Origin: Ustilago trichophora
Lineage: Eukaryota; Basidiomycota; Ustilaginomycetes; Ustilaginales; Ustilaginaceae
Reading direction: 5' to 3'
Assembly (NCBI GenBank): GCA_900323505.1
Contig: OOIN01000008.1
Location: forward strand, 310,001 to 374,000
DNA: 64,000 nucleotides
The number at the start of each line of letters is the position of its first letter. Position 1 is the stretch's first letter. Below, piece by piece: positions 52,184-62,600 of the stretch. The position numbers and the translations under genes are program-made. The notes beneath the pieces were generated by a model. That model was not told the DNA's origin. It did not search any database and saw only the letters and a list, made by a program, of their open reading frames with translations.

Positions 52184-53797
52184 ATGGGCGGAAAGCTTAC
52201 CACCAAGACCCTCCACGAGGACCCTGGAGCCCCCACGGCGGCGCACCAAGACACCCAGGATGCAATTTCCATTGACCAAGTTAACGAAGTCTCTTCTGGC
52301 GTCGCCGCCCTGGATCCTAACTCGGAGGAATACAAGAGGATGGAGAAGCGCCTCGTTCGCAAGATTGACCTCAGGTTGATGCCTATCATCGTCGTGTTGT
52401 ACATCCTAAACTACTTGGACCGGAACAGCATCTCGACAGCTCGCGACAACGGCCTGGTTCGTGATCTCAAGCTCAAAGATCAGGAGTATCAGACAGCGTT
52501 GTCCATCCTCTTCGTCGGTTACATCACTTTCCAAATTCCCTCCAACATGCTGATGACCAAGCTCGGCAGGCCTTCCCTCTACATCCCTACCTTTGTCGCT
52601 TTGTGGGGCATCGTGTCCGCCTGTACCGCCGCTGCCACTGGATACCATTCGCTGCTCGCCATCCGGATCTGCTTGGGAGTAGTGGAAGCACCATTTTTCC
52701 CAGGTTCGCTGGCATTGCTGGGCTACTTTTACAAGAAAGAAGAGATGGCAACCAGAACGGCATTGCTGTTCAGCGGTAGTATCATCAGCAACGCTTTCAG
52801 CGGGTTGATTTCTGCTGGTATCTTGTCCGGTATGGAAGGAAAGGCAGGCTTGCCATCTTGGAAATGGCTCTTCATCCTCGAGGGATCTATCACGGTTGTC
52901 ATTGCAGGGTTGGCCGTGTTCATCTTGCCCGACATGCCAGGAAACTCCAAGTTCTTGACTCCGGAAGAGCGACAACTCGCAGTCAACCGACTCTCGCTCG
53001 ATGCTGGAACTTCGCTCGTCCCCACGGATGAAGGCACCGCGACACAGGGCTTCTTGATGGCGGTCAAGGATGTCAAGGTTTGGATCCTCGCAATTATGCT
53101 CACTGCCGTTACAGTGGGCGTCGGCTTCAACCAGTTCTTCCCTACCATCGTCGGCTCCCTCGGCTACTCGCACACCGTCACTCTCCTCCTTACCGCACCA
53201 ATCTGGTTCTTTGCCTTCCTCGCGTGTCTCGCCAACGGTCTCCACTCCGACCGATCCCAAGAGAGGACACTTCACATTATTATTCCCCTGGTCTTTGGCA
53301 TTGTCGGATTCATCATCGCTTCGACTACAACCAGTCTCGGTGCACGCTTTTTCGCTCTTTTCATCGAGGCTTCTTCCTATGCGGGTTATACGTGTGTCCT
53401 CGGCTGGATCGCCCCCTCCATCCCTACACCAAAATACAAGAAGGCTGTTGCTCTCGCCCTTATCAACGCCTTCTCTCAGCTCGGCAACATCAGCGCCAGT
53501 TACGTCTGGCCCAAGAAATGGGGTCCAAAATACTGGCAGAGCAACACGATCAGTAGCGCCATGTTTGTCGCCTGCATTGTGCTCGTACTGGTCCACAGGA
53601 CCATGCTCAAGATGGAGAACAACGAGCTGGACAGAATCAAGGCGGAGTTGCTCAACGGTGCAACGGTAGCAGAGGAAGACGATGAGGCGGCTAAGAAGGG
53701 ACTCGACCCTGAATCGGGTGTCGCAACAGACCCAACAGCGAAGAAGAGGCAGATCAAGATTGCGATGGCCAAGAGCTCTTTCCGCTACATGCTCTGA
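52184..53797 (+). CDS. MFS transporter, Dal5/TNA1-type anion:cation symporter family (allantoate/vitamin permease-like)
   Basis: Plasma-membrane permease of the fungal family that imports organic anions such as allantoate, nicotinate, biotin or pantothenate; the substrate cannot be told from sequence here. The 537-residue protein starts at 52184 in a strong context (ACCATGG); an ATG 25 codons upstream is possible but weaker. A hydrophilic N-terminus of about 70 residues precedes RKIDLRLMPIIVVLYILNYL and DRNSISTARDNGL, the family's loop after helix 1. WKWLFILEGSITVVIAGLAVF and FLPDMPGNSKFLTPEER-type text (ILPDMPGNSKFLTPEERQLA) close the first half. Twelve hydrophobic segments are discernible, and a charged cytosolic C-terminus follows. 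There is no intron. The neighbours are not transport-related. Confidence 0.93.
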   Translation: MGGKLTTKTLHEDPGAPTAAHQDTQDAISIDQVNEVSSGVAALDPNSEEYKRMEKRLVRKIDLRLMPIIVVLYILNYLDRNSISTARDNGLVRDLKLKDQEYQTALSILFVGYITFQIPSNMLMTKLGRPSLYIPTFVALWGIVSACTAAATGYHSLLAIRICLGVVEAPFFPGSLALLGYFYKKEEMATRTALLFSGSIISNAFSGLISAGILSGMEGKAGLPSWKWLFILEGSITVVIAGLAVFILPDMPGNSKFLTPEERQLAVNRLSLDAGTSLVPTDEGTATQGFLMAVKDVKVWILAIMLTAVTVGVGFNQFFPTIVGSLGYSHTVTLLLTAPIWFFAFLACLANGLHSDRSQERTLHIIIPLVFGIVGFIIASTTTSLGARFFALFIEASSYAGYTCVLGWIAPSIPTPKYKKAVALALINAFSQLGNISASYVWPKKWGPKYWQSNTISSAMFVACIVLVLVHRTMLKMENNELDRIKAELLNGATVAEEDDEAAKKGLDPESGVATDPTAKKRQIKIAMAKSSFRYML

Positions 53798-54237
53798 TCA
53801 TAGTTTCTCTCGGAATGTACATGCCTTCTCTGACTCGCCGCTTCGAAATGTATTGTATTCGCTTGCGTTGACTCTTGTGCGATGACATCATGGGCTTTGT
53901 GTGAGCACCTCATAGCAGATGTTTGGTAGTTTGCAGAACCGACTAGGAGATCGGAACCTTGAGTCGAGTCAGGTAAATATTGAGTGACAGGCGAGGAGGG
54001 TCGGGGTGAAAGTATCTCGCAGATCGGGGGGCATTTCCCGATTTGATTGAACTTTGAGTCGCGCTCAACGCCTTGGCCACTCGACTTCAAGACTGTTTCA
54101 CCTTCCCTCTCATAGGTACCTCTTTTTCACTCGATCGACTCAATGGTCATGCCGGGTCACATTATTTTCCCCGCAAATACATAGCTATCAACAGAGGACA
54201 TAAGCAGCAGCGCCTTCTGGTGGTGCAAGCAGTCTTC
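53798..54237. other. Intergenic region between the MFS permease and Mdm12
   Basis: 440 bp between plus-strand genes. The Mdm12 frame is open back to 54073, but the conserved N-terminus begins at 54238. Nothing else is seen. Confidence 0.45.
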
Positions 54238-55569
54238 ATGTCTCTCGACCTAGACTGGAGTCTCCTCGACGACGAGCTGTCGATCCGATTCCTGGAAACC
54301 ATCAACCGTGCGCTCGAAGCGTCTGCTTCCAAAAGACCCTCGTTCCTCGGCGAGCTGCATTTCGAGGATCTTCGATTCGGCCTCGATCCACCTGATGTGG
54401 CGATCCGCTCGATAACTGACATCTGGCCGGACTTTGTCTCGATCGACGATCCGCCATTGCGACGTCGAGGTGCGAGGCATGTCACACCCGCAAGCAATGC
54501 TACAACACTGGTCGAGTCGCCGACAGAAGCCTTTTCACCTCACCATGGCAGCACAGGGATGGGAGAGATGCCGCTGCGCACGTATACCCAGTTCGACCAC
54601 ACTGCGCCGCCCAATCGGATTCATGGACCGCCTAGTGTTGTTTCGGCCAGTGTGCCAGGGACTCCGGCTGCAGGATCTGGTGGTGGGCCGAACGGATACT
54701 ATCAGCAATGGTCGACAGCGCTTGCTTCACGAGGCATTAGAGCAGCTGGGTTGGGCGGGGCCCCATCGCTGCCGCAAACGCAGGTGACGAGCCCGGTAGA
54801 CTCGGTACCACCTTCTCCGGGATACTTTCAACACTGGCAACAGACGACAGCTGGACTGGGATCTTATTCGGCAAACAATTCGAGACAGACGAGCTTCGAT
54901 GCATCCTCTCTCCGAGGTGGCGGACCTGGGCCGCAGAGCAGTGTCAGTCAGATTGGTGTCAAACGCGATAACAACAGTTTGCACCCGCCGCTCCCATCTG
55001 GAGGGTTGTATGGCGGACGACCATACATGCGATCCACTCCGACGGCGTCTTTCCGCTCACCATCGGGGCAGATTTCACCTGGAGACGATCGAGAAGCAAC
55101 ACGTTCGCCATCGTCATCGTCGCAATTGCCCTCGCTGCAGATGCGACTTTCGCTGGTCTGGCCAACGACAACCTTCCGACTCACTATCTCTACCAGCCTT
55201 CTGATCAACTACCCAAGCCCAGCTTTCATGTCACTACCACTGACACTGTCAGTGACGGGCTTTGTTATGCGCGCCGGTCTCATCATCGCTTTGGAAGGCG
55301 AGCATCAACGGGCGCACGTCTGCCTGGTGGAAGAGGAGCAGGAAGGGGAAGAAGACATGAATGCAGGAAAGAAGCTCAGTCCAGGGATGAATATCCTTCC
55401 GACAGTGACGTTTGAAAGCGAGGTCGGAGAGCACCAAAAGCACGTACTGAAGAACGTCGGTAAGGTGGAGAAGTTTGTTGTCGAGGTGATGCGGAAGGGG
55501 CTGGAAGACGAGTTGGTCTATCCAAACTTTTATACCATTGACCTGCCGACGAGCAAGGGTCGTACATAA
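54238..55569 (+). CDS. MDM12: Mdm12, ERMES complex subunit (ER-mitochondria contact, lipid transfer)
   Basis: Mdm12 bridges Mmm1 in the ER and Mdm34/Mdm10 in the outer mitochondrial membrane and carries phospholipids through its SMP domain. The start at 54238 gives MSLDLDWSLLDDEL, the family opening (MSxDxxWxxLxxDxEL). SMP pieces are GELHFEDLRFGLDPPDVAIR with SITDIWPDF early on, then after a long Pro/Gly/Ser linker (residues about 80-290) LVWPTTTFRLTISTSLLINY, PSPAFMSLPLTLSVTGFVM and, at the end, SEVGEHQKHVLKNVGKVEKF with LVYPNFYTIDLP. Length is 443 residues, within the fungal range for proteins with an expanded linker. No intron. A short acidic insertion (EEEQEGEEDMNAGKK) interrupts the last part of the SMP fold. 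Confidence 0.92.
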   Translation: MSLDLDWSLLDDELSIRFLETINRALEASASKRPSFLGELHFEDLRFGLDPPDVAIRSITDIWPDFVSIDDPPLRRRGARHVTPASNATTLVESPTEAFSPHHGSTGMGEMPLRTYTQFDHTAPPNRIHGPPSVVSASVPGTPAAGSGGGPNGYYQQWSTALASRGIRAAGLGGAPSLPQTQVTSPVDSVPPSPGYFQHWQQTTAGLGSYSANNSRQTSFDASSLRGGGPGPQSSVSQIGVKRDNNSLHPPLPSGGLYGGRPYMRSTPTASFRSPSGQISPGDDREATRSPSSSSQLPSLQMRLSLVWPTTTFRLTISTSLLINYPSPAFMSLPLTLSVTGFVMRAGLIIALEGEHQRAHVCLVEEEQEGEEDMNAGKKLSPGMNILPTVTFESEVGEHQKHVLKNVGKVEKFVVEVMRKGLEDELVYPNFYTIDLPTSKGRT

Positions 55570-56631
55570 CGTAGCAGAAGCAAATTGCGTAATCACAGGC
55601 ATATCATTAGCTTCCGACCATCCTCGTCTGTGCCTTGACGATGTCTTTGTATTGCAAGCAGTCTAGCTATCTGCCTTGCTCCGGTGCTGTAAGGAAGGTG
55701 GTATGTCTCTGTGACCTCGATAATTTGGTGGGTCAGACGGTCACAATTTGTACAATCCCTGCTACGGTACTGATGCTTGAGGGCAGTAGAGACATGTTCG
55801 ACAGAGTTCATCACCCACTCGGCCGACACAGTGCGCTCGGTATATTGAGACTGTGTATCAGATAAGGCATCTCTGCCTCAGCGTCAGTTTGCTTCTAAAA
55901 AATAAAAAAAATAAGACTGCAATTTCCACCAACCAGAGTCGAGCAATTTGGCCTTGGCGAGTCACTTTCCACCAGCACGCCCAGACATCAGTTCCTGCCG
56001 CATAGCATCCGTTTCACTAAGACGCTCTCACCTTTATAGTCGTTCGCAAGCAACGGTGCCAGAGAGGACACTACAAAGCAGCTGTGAAAGTACGAACAAG
56101 GATGGGCAGGTATGGGTGTCCGTTGCTCCATCCAAGGTCCGGAGTTTAGCCTCGCATCCGAAACTTGAAATACGAAAGCGAGGCCTTTTTTCGGTAATCA
56201 AAAAAAAACAGAAGCAAAGAAAGGAATAATCCACACGGCGTGATTTGCCACACTCGACGGGCAACCTCATCATTCCATTCGTCCAATTTACCGCTTTTTC
56301 AGGCGAGACCACCGGCGTTATCACACCTACTAAACTCTGTACTGTACACTGGCACAGAACTGGCACAGAACTGGCAAAAAAAAAATCCAAACTTGAGCTC
56401 CCCACGCCTCATCCCATCTGCCCTCTCCTCCACCATCCCCACATTTCGAGAGCTCCCCACTACCTTTGCTATCGGCCTCATCTTCCACCGCATTCGACAC
56501 AGCTTCTTCCGCTTCTCGCATCACCTGGTCTACGAAACTACAGTGAACGAGCATCGTCTCAGTCAAACACACACGTCTTCAGTCTCAATCGCAAGACGGA
56601 TAGCACCCGCCCCTCGTCGATTTCTGCAACC
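55570..56631. other. Intergenic region between Mdm12 and Dre2
   Basis: About 1.06 kb. It contains one TACTGTA site at 56340-56346 and short A runs at 55897-55912, 56200-56208 and 56377-56385. The Dre2 frame is open back to 56245, but the peptide there is leader-like. No gene is seen. Confidence 0.45.
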
Positions 56632-57666
56632 ATGTCTCCTCCCGTGGCTACCGACGCTACCTTCTCGCACAACTCTAATGGCGTAGTCTCGTCCACATCC
56701 GTCGACCCCAGTGGCACTGTGCTCGTTATCGGCTCCATGGCATCCGCTACGAGCGGCGCATACCAGAAAGCAGTCGAGGCACACTCCGGTCGCCAGGTTG
56801 AGATGCACATGGTCGACCGACTCACTGATGGCGCTACCTCGCTCACTCCCAGCACCTACCCCCTCGCTCACCTCGTCGTGCCCTATTCAGATGCTGCTTC
56901 TCCCCTCCTCCTCTCCAGCCTCCACTTTGCGCTCCAGCCCAACGCAAAGATCGTCGTCGAGGCAGGCGAGCTCGTTGATGCTACCACTGCCCACAAGGTC
57001 AAGGCAGAGTTGACCATTGCTGGTTTCACTGACATCCAGACTGATGCTACCACCGGTGTCATGTCTGCCTCCAAGCCTGCTACCGCTGCCTCCAGTTCTT
57101 TCTCCATCGGTTCTTCCTCGGGCACCACTTCCGCTCTTCCCCTCCGAAGGAAGCTCGGCGGCGCATCGTCCAATGCCAAGAAATCGCTCTGGGCTACCCA
57201 ACCAGCCTCCTCCAACGACCTCATCGACCAATCCACCCTTCTTCGCGACGCCGACTTTGTTGCAACCACCGCCGTCAAGCGTCCCGATTGTGACGTCGGC
57301 CCTGGGCAGGGCAAGAAGAAGAAAGCTTGCAAGGGCTGCACCTGCGGCTTGCGCGAACTTCAGGAGGAAGAGGAACGTAACGCCAACGTCGTCCAGCTCG
57401 ACACCGAAGACATGGACATGCCCGGCGGCTCTTCCAACACCGAGGGCGGAAAGAGGACAGAGGTCACAGAGACAATCATTGGCAAGGACGGAAAGCCAAA
57501 GACGATCAAGAGGATTCAGGTGGATACTAAGGGCGCAACCAGCTCCTGTGGAAGCTGCTTCCTCGGTGATGCCTTCCGTTGCTCCAGCTGCCCTTATTTG
57601 GGTCTGCCTGCCTTTGAGCCCGGTCAGAAGGTCGAGATTCCCGTTGGTATGGATGACGATATTTAA
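56632..57666 (+). CDS. DRE2: Dre2/anamorsin, cytosolic Fe-S cluster assembly protein
   Basis: Dre2 receives electrons from Tah18 and passes them to early steps of cytosolic iron-sulfur assembly. The start at 56632 (MSPPVATDATF) precedes a methyltransferase-like N-terminal domain with GTVLVIGSMASATSGAYQKA (about 24-43) and LAHLVVPYSDAASPLL. A linker with SLWATQPAS leads to the anamorsin domain. There the first site reads RPDCDVGPGQGKKKKACKGC plus TC: cysteines spaced C-x12-C-x2-C-x-C. The second is CGSCFLGDAFRCSSCPY, a canonical C-x2-C-x7-C-x2-C, followed by GLPAFEPGQKVEI. All eight ligands are therefore present. At 344 residues it is near the usual 310-350. It lies tail-to-tail with Bud23 (320 bp apart). 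Confidence 0.96.
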   Translation: MSPPVATDATFSHNSNGVVSSTSVDPSGTVLVIGSMASATSGAYQKAVEAHSGRQVEMHMVDRLTDGATSLTPSTYPLAHLVVPYSDAASPLLLSSLHFALQPNAKIVVEAGELVDATTAHKVKAELTIAGFTDIQTDATTGVMSASKPATAASSSFSIGSSSGTTSALPLRRKLGGASSNAKKSLWATQPASSNDLIDQSTLLRDADFVATTAVKRPDCDVGPGQGKKKKACKGCTCGLRELQEEEERNANVVQLDTEDMDMPGGSSNTEGGKRTEVTETIIGKDGKPKTIKRIQVDTKGATSSCGSCFLGDAFRCSSCPYLGLPAFEPGQKVEIPVGMDDDI

Positions 57667-57987
57667 GCAGAAAGGTTGGTTAAGAACGGTGTACATATAT
57701 TTTGCAATTCAGTGATTCATCTGTACTCTTGGGACAACTTCTGTGCAGGAAAGTAGCAGTGCGAAATATTGAGCCTGGCTGCATAATGAGCGCCGCAGAG
57801 CAATGATGTCTTTAGCCCAGACCTGCCCAGCATGGGCTCCTGCGAGCCACCTTCAGACCGCCAGCTGAGCCACGCTGCACTGGTGCACAAACGCTAAAAA
57901 TTGAAACTGGGTATATCAGAGACGTCAGCATTGCAAAGGAAACGAGAACATGCAAAGTTTCTTGCGCCAAAAACTCTGCTTGTCTCT
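57667..57987. other. Tail-to-tail intergenic region between Dre2 and Bud23
   Basis: About 320 bp that should contain both 3' UTRs. No gene, repeat or RNA is seen. Confidence 0.45.
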
Positions 57988-58977
57988 CTAGAAGCCGCCC
58001 TTCCTACGTCTTCCTGTGTACTTGCTATCGAGCGGCACGTCCTCTTTACCACGCTTTCTGTTCAACTCCTTCTTACGGACGATGTACTCCTTGGCAGTTT
58101 CGCCACCTCTCTTCTTGCCTTTCTTGCCGCCCTTCCGATCCCTGTCCATTCTGCGCTTCTCATACTTGACCCCGTTGCTTGCACCAGCAGCATCTTCGTG
58201 GTCATGCGTCAACCCTTCCGGCAGCGTCTGCTTGGCAGACTGTCCATTCGGCCCGATCATCATCTCTCCACCTACCCACAAAACGAGGTAAAACTTCTTG
58301 GCCTTCTTACTGTTGGGATAGTCGACCACCAGACCACCGCCAAATCCGGCACGAGTTGCGAATTGCATGATGAACTTGACCTGGTCATCGCTTTCGGGGT
58401 AAAACTGGAAGACTGCCCGAGAACCTCTTGAGAGTGAAGAGTAAAGTGTGGTGAAGAATGACGAGAGACGCTGTGCGGGGTTGTGAGATGTTGCGTCGGC
58501 ATTGCATAGCCATTGAAGGACCGAGATGGAAATTGCGCCGTCGAACGAGCCCGCTCGGAAACCGCAACCTTGACCAGCATCGGCAAGGAGAAGATCGCCT
58601 TCGGTTTCCTTTTCCAATGCGACTTCAAGCATGGAAGGCGAGATGTCGAAACCGATCCATTCGTGTCCGTGTTCTGTGATGATCTCGCCAGAGAGACCAG
58701 AGCCACAGCCGATGTCGAGAAGCAGGGCGGGCTTGCGGTGTTCAGGTAGCATCAGAAGCTCGATGGCTCGCTCTGTCATTTCTGCTTGAATTGTTTGGAC
58801 TCGAGTGCTGAGGGGCAGATACGGAGGAGGGAACAGAAAGAAGATCGTCAACATACACGTGCGTTGGAAAGCAGAGCGTGGGTCTGGGATGTGGAAGACT
58901 CACTTTGCGGTATACTTCTGTGCCTCGGTGTCATTGTAGAAGATTTCTGGCGGGGCCAGGTGTTCCGGGCGCGACAT
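57988..58977 (-). CDS. BUD23: Bud23, 18S rRNA (guanine-N7) methyltransferase, two exons
   Basis: SAM-dependent enzyme that, with Trm112, methylates a guanine in 18S rRNA during 40S ribosome maturation. Exons are 58977-58904 and 58807-57988, with a 96-bp intron (GTGAGT...CTCAG). Splicing restores the family start MSRPEHLAPPEIFYNDTEAQ and then KYTAN-TRVQTIQAEMTERA. Without it the second exon would begin in intron-derived sequence. The protein is 297 residues. SAM motif I is LLLDIGCGSGLSGE, motif II lies in WIGFDISPSMLEVA, and DGAISISVLQWLCNAD is the Bud23-specific motif. The end is highly basic (KKELNRKRGKEDVPLDSKYT, then GRRRKGGF), a nuclear/nucleolar signal conserved in the family. The upstream region is divergent with the AFG1-like gene. 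Confidence 0.96.
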
Positions 58978-59622
58978 GTTGACTTGCTATAGGTACTGCA
59001 ATAGAGAGACGGCTGGCCTTATACTGTGTTCGAAGTACGTTCTGATGTGGTGTGTGATGATAGGAACGCTACGTCTGGGATGCTGTATGACGAGCAGAGC
59101 AAAGAGCGAAATGTGCACCAGAGGTTGGGGTTTGGTGTTGGTGTTCTTCTCAAAATTTCCCTGGCCAGCCAAAACAGCAAACCGAAATCCGAGTTCAGGG
59201 TCTCGCAACAAATGCTTGACGTGGTGTACAATCCGGCCGAGACGAATTTGGGCTTTGGGTGAGTGTGGAGGCATGAAGCCGGAAATTCATGGCTTTTCGC
59301 AGCGGCTGCTGAGTGTGACATGCTTGAGCGGAGAAGGACTGCACGCTTACATACGGCACCTTCTCGGCTTTGCCTGGCTGTGATAACAGGGCTCCTGATG
59401 ATGAGCTCGATTGGGCTGTAGTCAGTACCATCATACACACGCTCTGATAGTGAGAGCAAGAGAATCCTCGATACCTCGGACGACGTCAAATACAGCTCAT
59501 TCAAGCGATCTGGGTGGGAAGAATCGCACATCGCTGACACAGCTCGACACGCTCCTCGTTGATCTCAGCACGCTCCCCTCACCATCTGGACGTCGATGCA
59601 TAATTAGAGATTCGCAGCGATC
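58978..59622. promoter_or_regulatory. Divergent intergenic region between Bud23 and the AFG1-DnaJ gene
   Basis: 645 bp between divergent starts. Short open frames on both strands show no recognisable protein. It should contain both promoters; I see no named element. Confidence 0.45.
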
Positions 59623-62600
59623 ATGTTGGTCTCTGCAGCGCGGACGATCCGCTCATCTTGCACGGCACGGTCGATCTTGACCGCTCCTGCACTGCCATCG
59701 GCCCAACGCCGACTTGTCACGCTACCATCACCTGCACATCATCCTTACCAGACACGCAGCACACCCATCGGCTCACGCCCGAGAGCGACAAGCAGAAACT
59801 TGCCCTCTATCCCATCATGTAACCTGGCATCTTTCGTTGGACCCTCTTCGCATACTCCCGAGCCCAACGCACTACAAGTCACCGATCCACTCCTTATCTA
59901 CCGCGCCAAAGTAGCACGCGGAGAGCTTGAAGAAGACGAAGAACAACTACGCGCCCTTGTCGAGCTTCGGCGGATCAACCGTACTTTGCGGGACTATGTT
60001 CCCCCAGCACACCTTCTCGGTATCCTCAACGATGACTCGCAGTCCGCTTCCTCTGCCGCGCTTGCATCTGCCATCAATTCGCGCCTTCGACCTGGCGCAA
60101 AAGAATTTCAAGACGAACCAACATCACGCGCCCCTTCCTCAGCCAAGAAGTCGGACCAGACTATTGGCGAGCTCGTAAAGTGGCTCAGCGAGAGCGAAGG
60201 CTTGGCTGAGCTGGGAACCCCAAAAGGTCTGCTGATCACAGGCACGCCAGGGACGGGCAAGAGCATGGTCATGGATATTTTTTACGATTCTTTACCGACA
60301 AAGTACAAGTTCAGACGGCACTATCATCACCTCTTGCTTGATCTGTACAAGATCATCTGGGAAGAAGCTGAACGTCGACGCTTGGCCGTGAGCCAAGGCA
60401 TGCCGCGACCCACCGCCACTCCAGAGATCGGTACTGGAGCGATCTGGACCCGTGCCAACAAAGCTTCCGCTTGGAAACGCGCTCTTCGAGGAATGCCATT
60501 CTTCCGCCCAGACTCGCTAGCGGATGACCCGAATGAACAGCTTCAGTACGTGCCGGGACCGGATGGGGATGTAGTCAAGACAACATTGCCACTGCACGCG
60601 GCTGCGCATTTATTCTTGAACCATGGCCATATTCTGCTGTTTGACGAGATTCAGCTGGTCGACGTCGCCAGCGCTGGATTGCTAAGAAGAACTCTGGAAG
60701 CCTACTGGAGACTGGGAGGTGTGGTGATTGGCACAAGTAACAGGATCCCCAAGGATCTATATGCGAGCAATGTCCAGCGTGGACAGCTGACGCAATTCTT
60801 GGAGATCTTGCAGGAACGCTGTCCCAACCACGAGATGCGAAGGAGTAGGGACTTCCGCAGAGAGCCTTTCTACCGCCAAGAATGGCTCGAACGCAATCAA
60901 TCCACAGAAGGAAAGCAAGAAGATGGCAACACCGACGCGCAGACCGGACAAGTTTCGCGCGAGCAAGGCCAAACCAGCTACTTTCTCCGCAGTGAAGCTG
61001 ACAAGTTCACCCATCTGGTCGATGACGCTGTTGGCGGACGCTCTGCTGTACCCACCACGCTCAACGTTTACGGGCGAAAGCTGCATGTTCCCCGATCCGT
61101 CGCTGCGACAGAGACTCACCCGAGTGTGTGCCGTTTCACCTTCTCCGAGCTATGCGACTCGCCTCTCGGACCTGCCGACTATCTCACCCTTGCGTCCACG
61201 TATCACACCTTCATTCTCGAAGGTGTACCGCAGATGACTCTGATGCAGAAGAATCAGGCTCGCCGAATGATCACCTTGCTCGATGCCGTGTATGAAGCCG
61301 GCTGTCGATTGATTGTCCTCGCCGACGCTGGGCCGGATGATCTCTTCTTCCCTGATGCAGAGGGCGCGGCTCGACACGCAGCTCGAGGACCTGCTGCTGG
61401 ACCTGGTGACGTCCGCCCCGAGCTTCATTATACCCGCAGCGCCGGAGGCAGCATGGAGGACGTAGTTGACATGTCTACAAAGGGTGGACGTTCTCCTTTC
61501 CTAACTCCACCTCCCGGCCAGGCTTACCCGGAGGAAGAAGAACTCGCCCGCCGTAAGGCAGGCCAGCGTGTCGATTTCTCCCAGGATGAGTTCATGACCG
61601 AGTCCCTCATCATGGCAGAGACTCTCTCCGAAGCAATGCAAGACACCGAAGAAGGATTCCGCCCCAACATCTCTGCGTATTCTTCCGACCGACCCTCCCG
61701 CTCCCCCGAGACCGCAAAGAAAGACGACAAGGTGGGTTTCAAGCACTTGGCGATCTTCAGCGGTGAAGACGAGCGCTTTTCGTACCAGCGTGCAGTTTCA
61801 AGGCTCTTCGAAATGTCTCACCCTGACTGGATGCGAAGGAAAGGCTGGCGACCCTTCTTGTCGAATGAGATGGCAGCATGGGCTGGCACAAGCAAGGAAA
61901 GGGCAGTTGCAGAGGCCGTCGGAAAAGCAGTGGTCGCCAACGAGCTCAACGAGGCGCATCGGCACCTGGATCGCGCGGCGAACGCAGCCAGCACAACTGC
62001 ACAGATGGCGTCCGCTGATTCCCCGTCTCGATTCGTAGATCCCAGTGGAGACTTTGCTGAGGAGGCATCGTACGAAACTGCGTCCTTCCCGGGTAGACGT
62101 ACGGCTCAGACAAAACTCGAGAGGCAGATGGAGGAATGGGCCGCCCGTCAGTTGCATCAGCAAGAAGAGCAGAAGGCGGCCGAGGAAGCAAAGAGAAGAA
62201 AGGCATACGAGGCGCCAGATTTCAGCCCTGGTCCGATCGGAAAGAAGAGGAACAGGGATGAGGGCCCACCGGTTTTGTCAGAAGCTCATGTGTGGGGTGT
62301 ACGCGAGGATTGGGGAAAGAAGGCTGGAGCTTGGGGCAAAGGTTCTGCTGTCTTTTCTCAAGACCCGGGCAATGATGCAGCCGCTTCTCCTTCGAGTGCT
62401 CACCCTCGTCGACCCACGGCCAGTAAGCCTGGCAGTAGCGGCAGTGGAGGCAAGCGATCCTTCTCCACAACCTCCCGAGCCTTTGCCCGAGTTGCAGCCC
62501 TGGACCACTACTCAACCCTCCAAGTTCCCCGAGGAGCAACTCAAGCCCAGATCAAGTCACAGTTCTACAAGCTATCCAAAGAGCTGCATCCGGACGTCAA

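Noticed and set aside
52406..53596. 396-codon minus-strand open frame
   Set aside because: It is antisense to the MFS permease and is hydrophilic, Glu/Asp/Gly-rich text typical of a reversed membrane-protein gene.
62440..62520. Splitting the AFG1-DnaJ frame into two genes at the internal presequence
   Set aside because: No in-frame Met lies in the linker just before the presequence and I see no convincing intron boundary, so one continuous coding region is the simpler model.
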